Shown: positions 12,093-24,472, numbered from the stretch's first letter. The stretch: 64,000 nt of DNA from Nematostella vectensis (GCF_932526225.1 NC_064041.1:6841042-6905041); one strand, 5' to 3'. The notes: generated from the letters alone by a model not told the origin. Translations and numbers: made by a program.

Positions 12093-15000
12093 ATGTCAAA
12101 AAAAAGCAACAAACTCAGTCGAACATTCCCGGGCCGTGTGAAGAATGAGACCAAATCCCGACAGCCTTTGCCATCAGGGTTCAAGCGGTGGGTAGATCTT
12201 GCCTTATCACGAACACTTAATTACGTATTACACATAATCAAAGTAACTTGTTTGTCAGTGATAGCAAGAACTGTACATGGGTGAAATTCAAAGTATACAT
12301 AGCTAAGGGCTTCGCAATAATTAAAACTGTATCTAGATGAGCTTCAAAGTGTATCTTTACTCCAGGGCTTACAAGGGTGGTAGGCTAAAGTCTTACAATA
12401 AACACAAAATCCCCTTTTAACTGACTGGAATGTGCCTTGCTTGCAACACGTTCTCTGTGTTGTTTAGAAAACTAAGTTACAAGTTGCGTATTCTTAGCTA
12501 CAGCCTCTGCTTAACTATAGGGCTTGGATATCTCTTTTACAGATTTGCGGATTTTCTGACGTTACGGCGCAAGAAGCGCAAAGGGGATAGCGCCGCACGT
12601 CAGCTGGAGAAATCTCCATGGTTCCACGGCAAGATAACCGCCGAGTACGCGGAGATGTTGATGCGTGGTGCAGGGGAGTTTCTGGTCCGTGAAGACCCGG
12701 CCATGCCGGGCATGTACTTCATAGCTGTACGCAACAAAGAGCAGGAAACGCTGCATTTGGCTATCACTAAAGTGAATCATTCTAAAGGGACACGCATAAA
12801 GTACAGGTGTGTTAATGAGCCATTCATTCACAATTTTGTGGAACCACTAACTCAAACTGTTTTTTTTTTCGTTATAAGTGCGTATAACATGCAAGCAAGC
12901 TAATTGGTTTTCATTTTACCAATTTAATTTATCTCAATAATATCTTATCTTGCCTCATATAAAACATTATTTAATCTCCCCGCTTTTACTACCTTCTCGC
13001 GCCCCATAGCCTACGTGTAGCCGCTGACTCGCGAAAAAATACTATCGTACGAGCGGCTACACGTGGGCTACGCGCCCCAGAGTCCCAGAACTTCTACTTC
13101 TACTTTATTTCCCTACATCCGTTTTGTGCTGGCTTCTATTGTTTTTCAGAGTTGAAGATTCCGATTACATGTTCGACGGGATCCCCGAACTCATTCAGTT
13201 CTACATCAGCGAGCGGCGCCCCGTATCTATCCGCCCCCCTGCCGTTCTCACGATCGCAATCAGCAAGGAAAGCGCCTTGCTGAAGGAAGAGGACTTCAGA
13301 GGGCGTACCTCGACGGCAGGAAGTGCGCGGATCCATCGCACAACCCGAGGCAGACTCGAGAGAAAACGTAGTGACCCGGTACTGAGTACGCGTGTGCCTT
13401 CAAGAGTCTTCAACATAGAGGCAGATGACGATTCCTCTGCTTCCGTCCCAGATAAGGATCGCCCACACTCGCGTTCCAACCCGCCAAGTATTTACTACGA
13501 TGATAAACAAAAGACGGCGGAAGGTGGTGAACTGTTCAGCTCTGCGACGACGCAGTCCTTAGAGGATGTACTAGATCCTCCGCAGATCGAGCGTCGGAGG
13601 CATTTGAGTAGTAGTGGTAGCGCGCCGTCTCTTTATCGAAAACGCGACTCAGGCGAAGGCCCGGAATCTACTTACGATAGCCCTCGTAGCATTGCAATTC
13701 CTACGACGACACTCAAGCACGTGTCGCCATACGGGAGACAAGGACGCAAGAGGTCTCAAGAGTCTGGGCCTGTGCAGGCTTTGAAGTCTAAAGAGGGGGT
13801 CCCTCTGAAGGATTATGCCACGCCCTCTTCACTCCCCGTTAATGGGTCAAGTAACTCCCAGGACGAGTTAGACTATGATGTACCGCGTCCTAGTAGCATG
13901 GTAACAGACAAGAATAATGATGATACGAATAGCAAACGTGACAGTGGCGTGACAAGGGAAAGTAGCACTGAGCGTGACCGAGCTGGCTCTGGCGTGACAG
14001 AATGTGCGAAACCTCGACAGACGCGGCAAGAGATTTACCAAAGCGTGTTACAAAAATTGCGTGACAAAATTGTTCGACCATTTCTGGAACAGAGTTGTGT
14101 GACGCTTGCTCGTTACATGACAAAAGTGGACCTCGATGTTGTGTGGACGTCCCACATGGGGGAGGGGGAGGGGGAGCCTGAGGGAGTTGCCGAGGGACTA
14201 GAACTTTTGATTCTTCCACAGGGTCGAGATATTAGATCCGCCTTGATCGAAAGGTTAGTTTAAAGGTAGCCTGCTAGTCGACTCTCTGTTGGGTTAATTC
14301 GGAATTTTCTTTCCCCGACCTCCACTTCTTTTCCAATTGTGCCACACAATTTTCTTGGTGATAGGAATGTTTTGGTGGGCTTTGATAGTGACAGTGAAGT
14401 TATAAGGTGGACTTCATATGGTGTAAAAATATGGTGCAAGGTATTTGTTAGAGGTAAACCATGGCCCACTTTAAGTAGAGCCCCTTTAAGTAAAGACGTT
14501 TCAGGCTGGCGACAGTGACAGGAATTAAAGTATTTCTTAGAGCAGCGGCAACGCTCGATACGTGTACTTTTATTTTGGTGGAGCAAATGTTATACAGAAG
14601 GAAAACGTCGAGCTTCCGTTAACCTCATGGTTACTTATAAGGATGCATCGACGTTGATGATTTTTGATGAAACAGGACCCTGTCCAGAAATAACCTGTGA
14701 CCGACGCGACATTACTGCGCAGTAGCTCAATTCGAAAGTCCTAGAACTAGAGATTTATGTATGTTGTTTTCGTTTAATTGCCGAGGCTGGTGTTTAATTG
14801 CCGAGGCTAGTGTTTAATTGCCGAGGCTAGTGTTTAATTGCCGAGGCTAGTGTAAAGGCAAATTGTAGATTAATGTTTATAACAGCGAATTTGTTATCCT
14901 TATTCGTAATAGTACTGCTTAAATAGACTGTTAAGCAACGGTTTTACTAGTTTGAAATGCACCCCCTTTTGTTTGTCTAGGTACACAAATTTGACTTATT

Positions 15001-16263
15001 GGGTGGGTGCATTGGTGGTAGCCGCTGGCGATCTAGGACCGCGTACTCAAGTTGTCACCAAACTCATAGAGCTCGCCGACGTATTGAGTGACAAGCATGG
15101 TAATCTGGTCTCCTTTATGGCCGTTCTTGAGGGACTGGCACTACCACAGGTAATCTAATAAGACAGTATTTCTATTTATTTTATTATGGTATAAGTAACT
15201 TGATATTTCAACCACAGGTAACACGGTTACATCACACGTGGTCATGCCTTCATCATCAGTACTCTTCTTCCGCTATCATGTACCACAGCACGCTAAAGCC
15301 CCTGGCGGGCCTCCTATCCTCAGGTGCTCCAAGCCCCTTCCCTGGAGTGTGCCTACCATATGTGGTCCCCCTTGCAAAACTACTTGAAATGACTACTGAA
15401 GATGCCCTAGGAGGATGGGGACAAGACGATGTTGTTCAAGGTACAGCTTACGATCTATCTGTTAAAGTACGACTCGCACTACTTCCATAACTGATAACCT
15501 AAGAGCATTACCGGTGATGGAAAAAAGTGTCCTCTACTTTGCATAGCCAATCCTCGTCTTCTCGCGCCCTTTTTAGTCAATCAAGACTGAGATTTTCGCA
15601 CCGGATTTGGCTAACATTTCTTTAGTTGCATCTTACTGTAAATTATGTCCTGGAGACAAATAAATGGTAATGATAGTTGTTTGTATTAAACTCAATTAAG
15701 GCCTTTGGGCCTGGGGTTTCTTAGATGCTCGGGGTTACTTTGGACGGTTCAAAAGAATCCTGCAACTAATTTAGTCAATAGGTAAACCACTCGGAAGCTA
15801 TTCTGTACCACTCTGATGTAGCTCGATAACCTTTGGTGTAACTCGGTACAGTTCGGAAGTTAAAAAAAAAAAAAAAAAACAAAGAAACAAGTTAATCGGT
15901 ACAAGTTCGGGGTAGCTTGGTACCACTCGGGGTACCACTTACTTAAGTGTGGGTCGGTACTATAAAGTTAACTATTTGCCCCGTGCTTTCATGACAGGTA
16001 TAGAGACACTGTTAGCACACCTAGACGCGGGCCGCACCTTGATCCAGCAACTCGATGCTTACAAAGACGAATACCTCAAGCGTTCACACGAGACGATACC
16101 TGAAGACGAACTCAAAATTATGGATTATTTCCGATCACGTGTGAACGTGGGAGATGTATTAGGACTCGGATCAGACGCGCATGTGCGAACGCAGAAGCTG
16201 GTGACTTTGTTAAACTGGTTGTCGGAGAACGCCGAGCGAGCCAGCAAGCCTTCAGCGGTGTGA
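12093..16263 (+). CDS. BCAR3: SH2 and RasGEF-like adaptor of the BCAR3/SH2D3 (NSP) family
   Basis: Six exons in consistent phase encode about 706 residues: 12093-12187, 12543-12806, 13150-14253, 14981-15149, 15218-15440 and 15998-16263. The SH2 domain spans roughly residues 56-145, with PWFHGKIT at its start and the phosphotyrosine-binding arginine in FLVRE at residue 81. Residues about 150-415 are a Ser/Arg-rich linker encoded by the large third exon. The C-terminal region from QEIYQSVLQKLRDK onward is the Cdc25-like fold, which in this family does not act as an exchange factor but binds Cas (p130Cas/BCAR1) in adhesion signalling. The ATG at 12093 was chosen because it follows a splice acceptor at 12074 and the phase carries through. 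An upstream noncoding exon is likely. No breaks were seen. It could equally be called SH2D3A/C, since invertebrates usually have one member. Confidence 0.9.
13000..13076. mobile_element. Miniature hairpin in BCAR3-like intron
   Basis: The arms tagcctacgtgtagccgct and agcggctacacgtgggcta are inverted repeats around a 25-base loop. It lies in the intron that splits the SH2 domain. Size and structure fit a very short MITE or remnant. Confidence 0.6.
14773..14853. repeat. 20-bp tandem repeat, four copies
   Basis: The unit gtttaattgccgaggctagt is repeated four times, almost without change, inside the intron before the 14981 exon of the BCAR3-like gene. Confidence 0.9.
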
Positions 16264-16534
16264 TACATATACGCATGCGAGCTATACATGCTTGCCACTT
16301 GGAACTGGGTGGGTCATCGATGAAACTTTCAGGTGTCAGCGATACAGGACCTGTTTTGCTCACTAAATACGACTGAGCATGTGCTTGGAGACTAGAATGT
16401 GCTTTCGCTGCCAGTGGGATCACTTCTAGTGAGTGCAGCTCCAATTGCCAGGGGCGTTAATCGTGAACGATGATGCTTGTGTGCCCTCGATGTTCAGCCG
16501 TCGTTGTTAGAATACCAAATGCGCCTTAAATTGT

Positions 16535-16980
16535 CAATGATCAGCGGGGTTACTTGGACACAAGATGCGCCTTCAGTGATCAGCGGTGTTACTTGGCTAC
16601 TGGATGCGCCTTCAGTGATCAGTGGGGTTACTTGGATACTATATGCGCCTTCAGTGATCAGTAGGGTTACTTGGATACTATATGCGCCTTCAGTGATCAG
16701 CGGGGTTACTTGGATACTAGATGCCCCTTCGGGGATCAGCGGGGTTACTTGGATACTAGATGCCCCTTCAGTGATCAGCGGGGTTACTTGGATACTAGAT
16801 GCCCCTTCAGTGATCAGCGGGGTTACTTGGATACTATATGCGCCTTCAGTAATCAGCGATTTTACTTGGATGCTATATGCGCCTCCAGTGGTTACCAGGG
16901 TTGCTTGGATAATGCGCCTTCAATAATCAACAGGATACTAATGCGCCTTCAATGATCAGCAGAGATGCTCGGATAGTAAA
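16535..16980. repeat. 39-bp minisatellite just 3' of the BCAR3-like gene
   Basis: The unit atgcgccttcagtgatcagc followed by ggggttacttggatactat is repeated about eleven times with increasing divergence at the right end. Because 39 is a multiple of three, it leaves open frames (DAPSVISGVTWIL repeated) on the + strand. These have no start context or splice support and are treated as by-products. The array begins about 270 bases after the stop codon. Confidence 0.85.
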
Positions 16981-17823
16981 TAGCCCTTCGGTTCTGAGCG
17001 ACATTGGTAAATATCTAAGCAACAATTATGTTGCTCACTATCATCGATATCGACGTGGCTTTATTTCTTGGCAGGACATCTGGCAGGCGACCAACGCTAT
17101 GGCTATCTCCATAGGTACGTTTTCCGCAACGTTTCCCTCATCACAAACGTTGTGTGACCGAAACTAAAAGCGGTGCTGCGAGAGGCTACACATGTAGCTG
17201 ACACTCTGGCAAGAGCAATGTGTTTTTCTGCCTCTTTCTAAAGACATCATTGCAGAATTTTGCCCTTGCTTTGCCATATTCCAAGTAATTTAAATAATGA
17301 TAAAAGAGAAACCAACCTCGTCTGTACTCTGCCATTGATTGTACAATTAATCGTTGAGTTGGGAAATCTAAGCTAATCTACGTGTTGTTTTATACAGTGC
17401 TATCTCCTGATATTTTGGTTTTCAAGATATATTGCGCTATCCACGTTGGTATGAGCTACATGATAACATGCTGTTATAAGTTATTAGATTATGTAGATAT
17501 GTGGTATTATATGAGGAATTTTGTAATTTGTTTTACAAAACTATATTAGATTTTTTAAAGAATTCGACGTTATCTTTCTATTAAACGCTTGGTTGAAAAT
17601 GAATTCTTTTCTCTTAATATAACTATTTTGGTAAAGTTTGAATTTCTCTAATAAAAGCGGACGCTCTTTTATCCGGGTCATTCCGTCGCGCGCACACACA
17701 TGACGTCACGTGTCTCGATTATGACGTCAGAAGTAATTTTCCATGTAAAGAAATGCTTAATTACTCCGATGGAACAGGTTTTCCTCCCTCCAGTTTGTAA
17801 GCCTTTTGATTTTTTCGCCATCA
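16981..17823. other. Spacer and putative promoter region of the ANKUB1-like gene
   Basis: AT-rich sequence with no supported exon. Just upstream of the ANKUB1-like start, 17700-17730 has tgacgtcacgtg followed by tgacgtca, matching CRE and E-box consensus motifs. A promoter role is inference from position only. Confidence 0.35.
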
Positions 17824-20800
17824 TGAAATCAGGGCGATTAAAAGGACAAATTGGTCGAATGAACAGGGGAGCTAACTTAAGCGCGAAGATCCGCCTTTTT
17901 AGTCTACACTTAAAGTTCCCAACAGACGAGAAATTCACGATTAGTCGTGTTTGCCCCGGCATGACTGTGAAGGACCTCAAGAATAGGATTGAACTAGAAA
18001 CAGGTGTTCCAAGGTAAGAAGAACGTGATATAGGAAAATTATTTTTTCAGTTATGTTTTACATTCAAAATGTATATTCACACTTAAAAGTGTATTTTAAT
18101 TTCAAAAGAAAAGGCAACTGGCAGAAGTCTGGTTTGTGAAATAAAGGCTAGTAACACATTCCCACTCACCAGATAATATAAGCATACAGAACTCTTAGGC
18201 CCATTGACAATTTTAGCCGACCTTCTACGCATGTGTTACACCTGTACTACCCACTGACCTATCTGTCTGTTACTCTCCTTTTTTCTGCGCATGCTTTACA
18301 TAGGTTACCACTGACCTGTTACTCCTGGTGGTTCTTTTTCTGCGCATGCATTTAAACATGTAGCCACTGACCTCTTTCTCCTGGTAGTCCCTGTTCTGCG
18401 CATGCTTTTATGGTCAGCGAATGCTTTCCGAACGTTATACCACAGGCGACCCGTCCTGGCCCTCTCAGTATTCTTTGCAGGGGCGGTTCCAGAAGTTAAA
18501 AAAGGGAGGGCCGAAGCAAAAGTTTCTAGAAAGAGGGGGGGACGTATTCTTCTTCCGTATATTTCCTTATAATTCTTGTTATTTCCAAGCCATAAATGTC
18601 TGAAAATAGGGGGCCCGCTCGGTCCACCCCTAGATCCGCCCCCTGCCTTGTTCTGCTAACAACCATCCTGGACACTCGGCAGTTCTGCTTTGCGCATGCC
18701 CAAAACAACAGTTACCATTGTAACATAGCGAGAATTGACTGTACCACTGTTTATTTCCGACACCAGTTATTTTCTCTCACTCCTCCAGGCATTTGCTGAG
18801 ACTCCGCTATCTTGATGGATATGATCTGACCGATGACCGCCGTTTATCTTACTACAACATGGTCCCTGCCGCCACCGTACAAGTGCTTCTATGGCCAGAA
18901 TGGGTTAGCTTGGTGACGGCGGCGTGCAAAGGGGATTACTATGGTAACCAAATAGGCGTATTTAATTTCTTTAGAGGTGACTAAAGTGGTGAATGTTTGA
19001 ATCGGGTTATAAGATAGCTAAGAAACCGTTCCTGTCCCATAGGTGTTCTTGCAAGCCAAATCCGTACCCCGGCCAAACTGGGTCAGAACACGCCCCGTGA
19101 ATTTAACGAAAAAGCGCTTGTGGCTCTCTACATAGCCTCTCATAGAGGTCACGTTAACGTGGTATCGAGGCTGGTGGAAAGCGGGGTTTATCCCTGCACT
19201 AAACTCCCGTCAGGCCGTTCGCCCCTCCACGCTGCTGTCAATAGAAAGCAGATCACATGTGTCAGTATACTAATTGGTGAGTTGTACATCGATAGAGTAA
19301 TTCTGTCTAGCGCTGGGCGGGATTGATCCGCTGACAAGGTGGGGAAATGAATAGGACAGACACAAATCCCTGTCTTCAAAGACAGTTTTCTAATGATATA
19401 CGCACAAATTCTGGCCGTGTTTCCTTTCTTCTAAACACCAAAATCTGGCGTATATCATATATATAATGAAACTATCCTTAAAGTGTTTGGAGGCCCGAGG
19501 ACGGAATAACAAATAAATAAAAAACCTACACCATCGCCCCATATTTACTACTGGTATCCAAGCCATTTCAGGGGCTTGAGATTTCCTGTNNNNNNNNNNN
19601 NNNNNNNNNNNNNNNNNNNNNNNNNNNNNNNNNNNNNNNNNNNNNNNNNNNNNNNNNNNNNNNNNNNNNNNNNNNNNNNNNNNNNNNNNNNNNNNNNNNN
19701 NNNNNNNNNNNNNNNNNNNNNNNNNNNNNNNNNNNNNNNNNNNNNNNNNNNNNNNNNNNNNNNNNNNNNNNNNNNNNNNNNNNNNNNNNCTAGAGGTATA
19801 AAAACGATGAAGTTTGTTCCGTTTGAGTTTGAACGGTAAGTTGGCAATTTTCACGACAAAAGATTTTTTGTAACAGTTTCAAATTGCCTGCTCAAACAAG
19901 GGAAAACCAGCACAAACTTATCAAATTTGACTTACAACAAACAAATATTTTGGTGCTCATGGCCTAAAAATGATATATAAACCGATATTACATGAGTTCC
20001 TTAACGCCTAGTTCCAGGTAATGTACTTGTTTAGTAGGCAATTGTAATACAGCATCGTTTACGAATGTCAACGATATTACGAATCTTTTTATCGAGATTT
20101 ATTCCAAATTCTAGAAACATGCCAAGAACAACATGTCGAGGTGAGATTCATTCTAAAATGATTAGAAGAATCAAATTCTTTTTAATACCTACTTTAAATA
20201 TCAACGTCAACTAAAAGTTAAACATTATAAAGAGTTTATTGGAATACAATTCTACAAAAGGACTATTTTGGGGATGTGAGGACGGGTACGAAACACAGGG
20301 GGGGACTTGCGCTTAGCGATCACCTGACCTTTCTGGGTGGCAAATTCAAAACAAAAAAATAAAACAAACCAAAATCAGAAATGACTGCGCCCGTCACACT
20401 AGAGAAGGAAAAATAAAATAAACCTTTAAAATGAAAATAAGCCCTGTTTTTTTTTTCAGCGTAAGCGCTGAATGAGTTGCTTTGTGCTGCTCTTATTTTG
20501 CCGCTAAATAATGCCTCAGCGCGCGCTATTTTGCCACCCAAACAGTCACGTGATCTCTAGCGCAAGTTCCCTATTCCTCTGGTAGAGATTTTACAATTGT
20601 TTTTAGGCTTCGGTAACTGAAAAATCCCCCCCTCCCCCCCCCCCCCCCCCCTCTACCAGAAATCTTACTACATGGAGTCAGTTAACACAACTACAACACC
20701 CTAATTATTATAAATAATATCTTGAGAAAAGCAGGCTAAATGGATGAGGCATCCAAAACCCAAAGAAAAATACTGTGTTATGCCATTTATCTCGATTTGT

Positions 20801-21468
20801 GCTCCACAGGTTACGCGAGAAGGACGAGACTACAGATGATACGGTCAGGTCAGGTCACACACCCCGAGGCACTCCCCCTCCGTCAATATATGTAACTGAT
20901 GTATTTAACGTGATGCATCCGCTGACCGGAAATGCCAAGTGTACCACGGTAAGAATGCGCATGACATCAACGGAAGTAGTAAGACAAGCCTGGCAAACGA
21001 TACTTTTAAAACATTCAACGTTCGTATAAGCGAGACAAGGTATTTCAATTCCTCGGTTAGAAAAAAGCAACCTTTACATGCTCTTCGTTTTTCATTCCAA
21101 GGACCTCTGTTTTGTCACTCGAGCAAAGTACCAAATATGAGATAGCATCCCATTTCATCCATCGGCTGTTTATTCGATGAAATTCCAAATTAGATGAAGC
21201 GTAAGACTTTTTTTAGGTAGCTACATTGAAATTTCTTCTCAGAATTTGTCTTCCTATCTTGTGAAAACAATAACAAAGATTTGACTGACAAGAGAACGCA
21301 CATTCACAATTCCAGCGGTTGCCTCCACAAGCCTATGCCTATCACACGTACGTATGCCTAAAGGACTCAATTCCATTTCCTATCTTACATCTACAACGTC
21401 CTCTGTGCACGCTTCCTCGAATTATGTGCTTCACGAGCCGCTATTCTTTTCTTATATTAAATAAATAA
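17824..21468 (+). CDS. ANKUB1: ANKUB1-like protein: ubiquitin-like fold plus ankyrin repeats (incomplete, crosses assembly gap)
   Basis: Supported exons are 17824-18013, 18789-18943, 19043-19276, a piece ending at 19835 whose 5' end lies in the gap, 20810-20948 and a possible last exon 21316-21468. The first two encode a ubiquitin-like fold (KFTISRVCPGMTVKDLKNRI, then LRLRYLDGYDLTDD). WPEWVSLVTAACKGDYYG leads into ankyrin-type sequence (ALVALYIASHRGHVNVVSRL and SGRSPLHAAVNRKQ), the order seen in vertebrate ANKUB1. Phases agree for the first three exons and for 19835 to 20810. The 19276 donor (phase 1) does not match the piece after the gap, so at least one exon is missing. ATG 17824 has an A at -3; an in-frame ATG at 17700 is an alternative. 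The last exon rests only on an acceptor, matching phase and a nearby AATAAA. The family's molecular function is poorly known. Confidence 0.7.
18225..18415. repeat. Degenerate ~60-bp tandem repeat with TGCGCATG motifs
   Basis: Three to four diverged units each contain ttctgcgcatgctttt-like sequence and ccactgacctgttactcctgg. They lie in an intron of the ANKUB1-like gene. TGCGCATGC is the NRF1 consensus palindrome, but a regulatory role is not shown. Confidence 0.6.
18478..18645. mobile_element. hAT-like MITE with CAGGGGCGG ends
   Basis: Left end caggggcggttccag and right end ctagatccgccccctg are imperfect inverted repeats of the widespread CAGGGGCGGATCYAG terminus. It is intronic in the ANKUB1-like gene and has no coding capacity. 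Confidence 0.65.
19590..19789. other. Assembly gap (200 N)
   Basis: Exactly 200 unknown bases. The round length suggests a placeholder rather than a measured size. It falls inside the ANKUB1-like gene and hides at least one exon boundary. Confidence 1.
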
Positions 21469-21708
21469 AAAATAGATCACTGGTCACATTTCCGTCACTT
21501 ATTGTTATACTAAATGAAAGTCTAGCTACAATACAAAATCGATTTAATGTTCTAGACTATCAAATTAATGTTAATTACTACCAATTGATGGCGGAGCTCC
21601 CGCGGAGCGCCAAGCTTTGCGAGGGCGGAACCCAATACAGAATTATGGTAGGCAAAGCGATGTAGCTGTTGAAAATCGTCGGCGAGGGATTCCAAAGTAC
21701 TCTCTTTT

Positions 21709-23368
21709 ATATAAGAACGTCTAATTTTTAGTTGAGGCTGGGCCGTTATATTTGGAGCATTTTAAGGCTGAAGATGCTCTTAACGATGTTCTTAAATTTT
21801 AGTGCTTATAAAATATAGTACCCAATGAATTATTACGAGGATAATTACACAAATAATCAATAACATTATAATATTTAAGGTTGTTATTAATAAACGAATT
21901 TTGTCGGCATTTTTCGCCGACAAAATGCAACCCCGCTTTTTTTTATCTCTGGGTTACACTTATCCTATTTATAAGAAGGCGGGGATTTTAAACGATTCAA
22001 CAAATTTGTTGTCGGTTGCATACATACCGCTTGAAACCCGTTGGTTTAACCCTATTCAGACCGGGGGGGGGGGGCTTTTGTGCCTCCTAGCACCTTTGAT
22101 CTGTAATAATTTTCGAACTAGTAGGGCTAGAGCATTGAAATTTGATGACTTTTCCTAAAATTTATCTGGGATCAGTTTGGTGTGAAGAAAATTTTGATAT
22201 GTGTACCCTGGTAACCATAGTAACCAAGTTTTGAGACATAGGTTTAATGAAAATTAGGCAAAACGCTTTAAGTCGTTAAAATCAACTATTAATACGACGT
22301 GCTCAACGTAAATTCATTTTATATAAACGTTTTATACCAAGTTCTGAAAAAACACAATAAAAACTTACATCTTTATTTTAGGGGGGGAGGGGTGGTGTTT
22401 TTTGTCAATTTTTGACCTTCTCGAAATAGTGCTTGTAGAAATAGCAAAAAAAAAAATATTCATACCCACCTGAGATCATTAATACAACTTGAAACGAAGA
22501 TTAAATATTGTCAAAAAGCTTAAGATATTGCCACCCAGTTTTTATTGATTAAAATAAATAACTTTCATTAAATCCAAGATGGCGGATGCTGATGTCACAT
22601 AATTAGCTAGAATTCGCTGTTTTTTTTTTTAAACTAACATCCAAATTTGGCAAAACCCTTTTTATATTTCTTTATTTTAAATAAAAAGTAGAAAAAAAAC
22701 ATTTTTTGGAAATATACTTAAATTATTACTTTAATTAAGAGTCCAGTTGCAAACTTATGCTATATTAAAGTTACCATGCCAATCAATGACGTCACAGGTG
22801 TCATATATTGTTGTCATAGAAACAGTGTCACTCATAAAATATGTCTACTGCAAGATTATCGAAAAAAGACATACAGAAATACACATCTAACATAAACAAA
22901 AATTTTGCGCGTTTCTGCTCACTTAAGTGAGGTCATCGTGACGTCACAAAGACAATTTTTTTTAAGAATATCGGTCGCTTTTTGAATACGAACTGATTAT
23001 GATAACTTATTTGGATTTTGGATGTTCTATGCAAAGGTTACGAAAGGTAGGCTATTTATAACTATATGTCCTTAAATGACGTCATATTCTGTTGCTATGG
23101 CAACACAATATATCATTTTGTTCCTCTTTGTCAGATAATGATTCTTTGAAAATTTGGTCATAATAGCTCCAATGGGTCAAAAGTTACGGATGGGGACGGA
23201 TGGGCCACCCCCCCCCCCCCCCCCCAAGGTCAGAGGAAGCCTCAAAAAGCCAGGTCTGCATAGGGTTAAAAAAAACTCTTATATATATCTAATGAAGCAT
23301 CCGCTCAGAAAAGTGGGGAGGCACTGCCCTTACCCCTCCCCTTCCGCCGCCCCTGGGACGTTCTTATA
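21709..23368. mobile_element. TATAAGAACGTC-ended element carrying a nested insertion
   Basis: The ends tataagaacgtc and gacgttcttata are inverted repeats. The left 150 bases match the short copy at 8.4-8.7 kb. The middle is occupied by a separate element (22050-23265) flanked by TTAA, which explains the size difference from the short copy. No transposase reading frame was found. Confidence 0.6.
22050..23265. mobile_element. TTAA-flanked non-autonomous DNA transposon (piggyBac/Kolobok-type target)
   Basis: The sequence is bounded by TTAA at 22046-22049 and 23266-23269. Its termini ccctattcagacc and ggtctgcataggg are inverted repeats, each followed inward by a poly(G) or poly(C) tract. TTAA target duplication is characteristic of piggyBac and Kolobok superfamilies. 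There is no intact ORF. A related copy is at 54125-54957. Confidence 0.75.
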
Positions 23369-23686
23369 AAAGTGTTCTTATAAAAAAAAAAAAGAGTGTA
23401 GTAAGTAGCACTAAGCAATAAGCTCGTAAATGTTCATACAAAATAAGACAACTCCTCGATATTTCCTCCATTTATTGGTTCAACAAAACAATGAATATCA
23501 GATTTCTGCTGAGCAGTAGTGCTACAGGCATCATATAACAGATATACAGAAATCATATAAAAACTAGTTAAGATATGGACACTGTGGTGTGTGGTGCCGT
23601 CTAAATCTCTATCAGCTATCACTTACTTCAATTGTCACCGATTATGCCGGGTTAACTAACGCATACCCCGCCATTTGTTCTCTGAA

Positions 23687-24472
23687 TTACACTTTAACTC
23701 CTGAGACAAAGTATAGCCCGTCATGATCACTATCCTTAGAGTCATCTTTGCACTCGTGTTTCTTAAATTCAATTCCGGTCATTCCTGCCATTTCAATACT
23801 TCGCACTATCAGCTCCTTGGTCAAGGGAAACGAGTGAAACATCACGCCATTCACCGTGTAATGACTTTCATTGAGCACTCCCTGCATGATAAGGTAGCCA
23901 CCGGGTTTGACGAAGTTTGCAAGTTTAGCTACCACCATTTCGTACTCAGCGTCACTTTCTACAGCAACTTCTAGACATAGGCTCGACGAAACAACATCAA
24001 ATGGTGGTCTTGTATCTTGGCTGCCTTCAGGAAACTTAACTATGTCATCTTCCTTGACATCGCATGGCAAGATTATTTTGATTTTCTCTCTTAATTCGTC
24101 TTGCCGCTTCAACGCTTCGTCTTTGCTTTTTCCTTCCAACTCACAAACGATATACTCAAACAAGTTGCTCCAATCAAAAGCTTCCTTCTTTTTCTCTAGC
24201 CATGCAGATACTGCTGCTCTGTTGTTCTTGTTGTACTCGCAAAAGGTGATGCCCTTTGCGTGCGTGCAGGCACTGACTAGGGAATAAATTGTTGGGCCTC
24301 CGCCGAACTCCATAACTTTCAATTCGTTGCCTAAATTCTTCCAAAAGTTGTGATAATTCCTCAAAGCGGGTCTATAGTAATAAGAAGTCTTTGGACTGTC
24401 GAAGATTCTGGCGTTGTAAATAGCTGCGTCGAACAGATCGTAGTTATTCGTCGTGTTCATAGTCGCAGCCAT
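23687..24472 (-). CDS. NNMT: NNMT/PNMT/TEMT-family small-molecule methyltransferase, single exon
   Basis: A 261-residue uninterrupted ORF. EFGGGPTIYSLVSA at residues 55-68 matches the SAM-binding motif of nicotinamide N-methyltransferase, where vertebrates have IGSGPTIYQLLSA. CEYNKNN at 78-84 is the ribose-binding acidic turn, EAFDWS at 97-102 and a CDV motif near 137 are family-specific, and VKPGGYLIMQG is the late beta-strand region. Length equals the family norm (about 260-280). The family moves methyl groups from S-adenosylmethionine to nicotinamide, phenylethanolamine, indolamines or thioethers; the substrate cannot be told from sequence. The lack of introns, in a region where neighbours have many, suggests retroposition or intron loss, followed by preserved coding potential. 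Start chosen at the first Met, which leaves the N-terminal YDLFDAAIYN region expected for the family. Confidence 0.9.
   Translation of the reverse strand: MAATMNTTNNYDLFDAAIYNARIFDSPKTSYYYRPALRNYHNFWKNLGNELKVMEFGGGPTIYSLVSACTHAKGITFCEYNKNNRAAVSAWLEKKKEAFDWSNLFEYIVCELEGKSKDEALKRQDELREKIKIILPCDVKEDDIVKFPEGSQDTRPPFDVVSSSLCLEVAVESDAEYEMVVAKLANFVKPGGYLIMQGVLNESHYTVNGVMFHSFPLTKELIVRSIEMAGMTGIEFKKHECKDDSKDSDHDGLYFVSGVKV

Noticed and set aside
17678..17980. 100-residue minus-strand ORF
   Set aside because: Antisense of the ANKUB1-like first exon, which has splice and family support on the plus strand.
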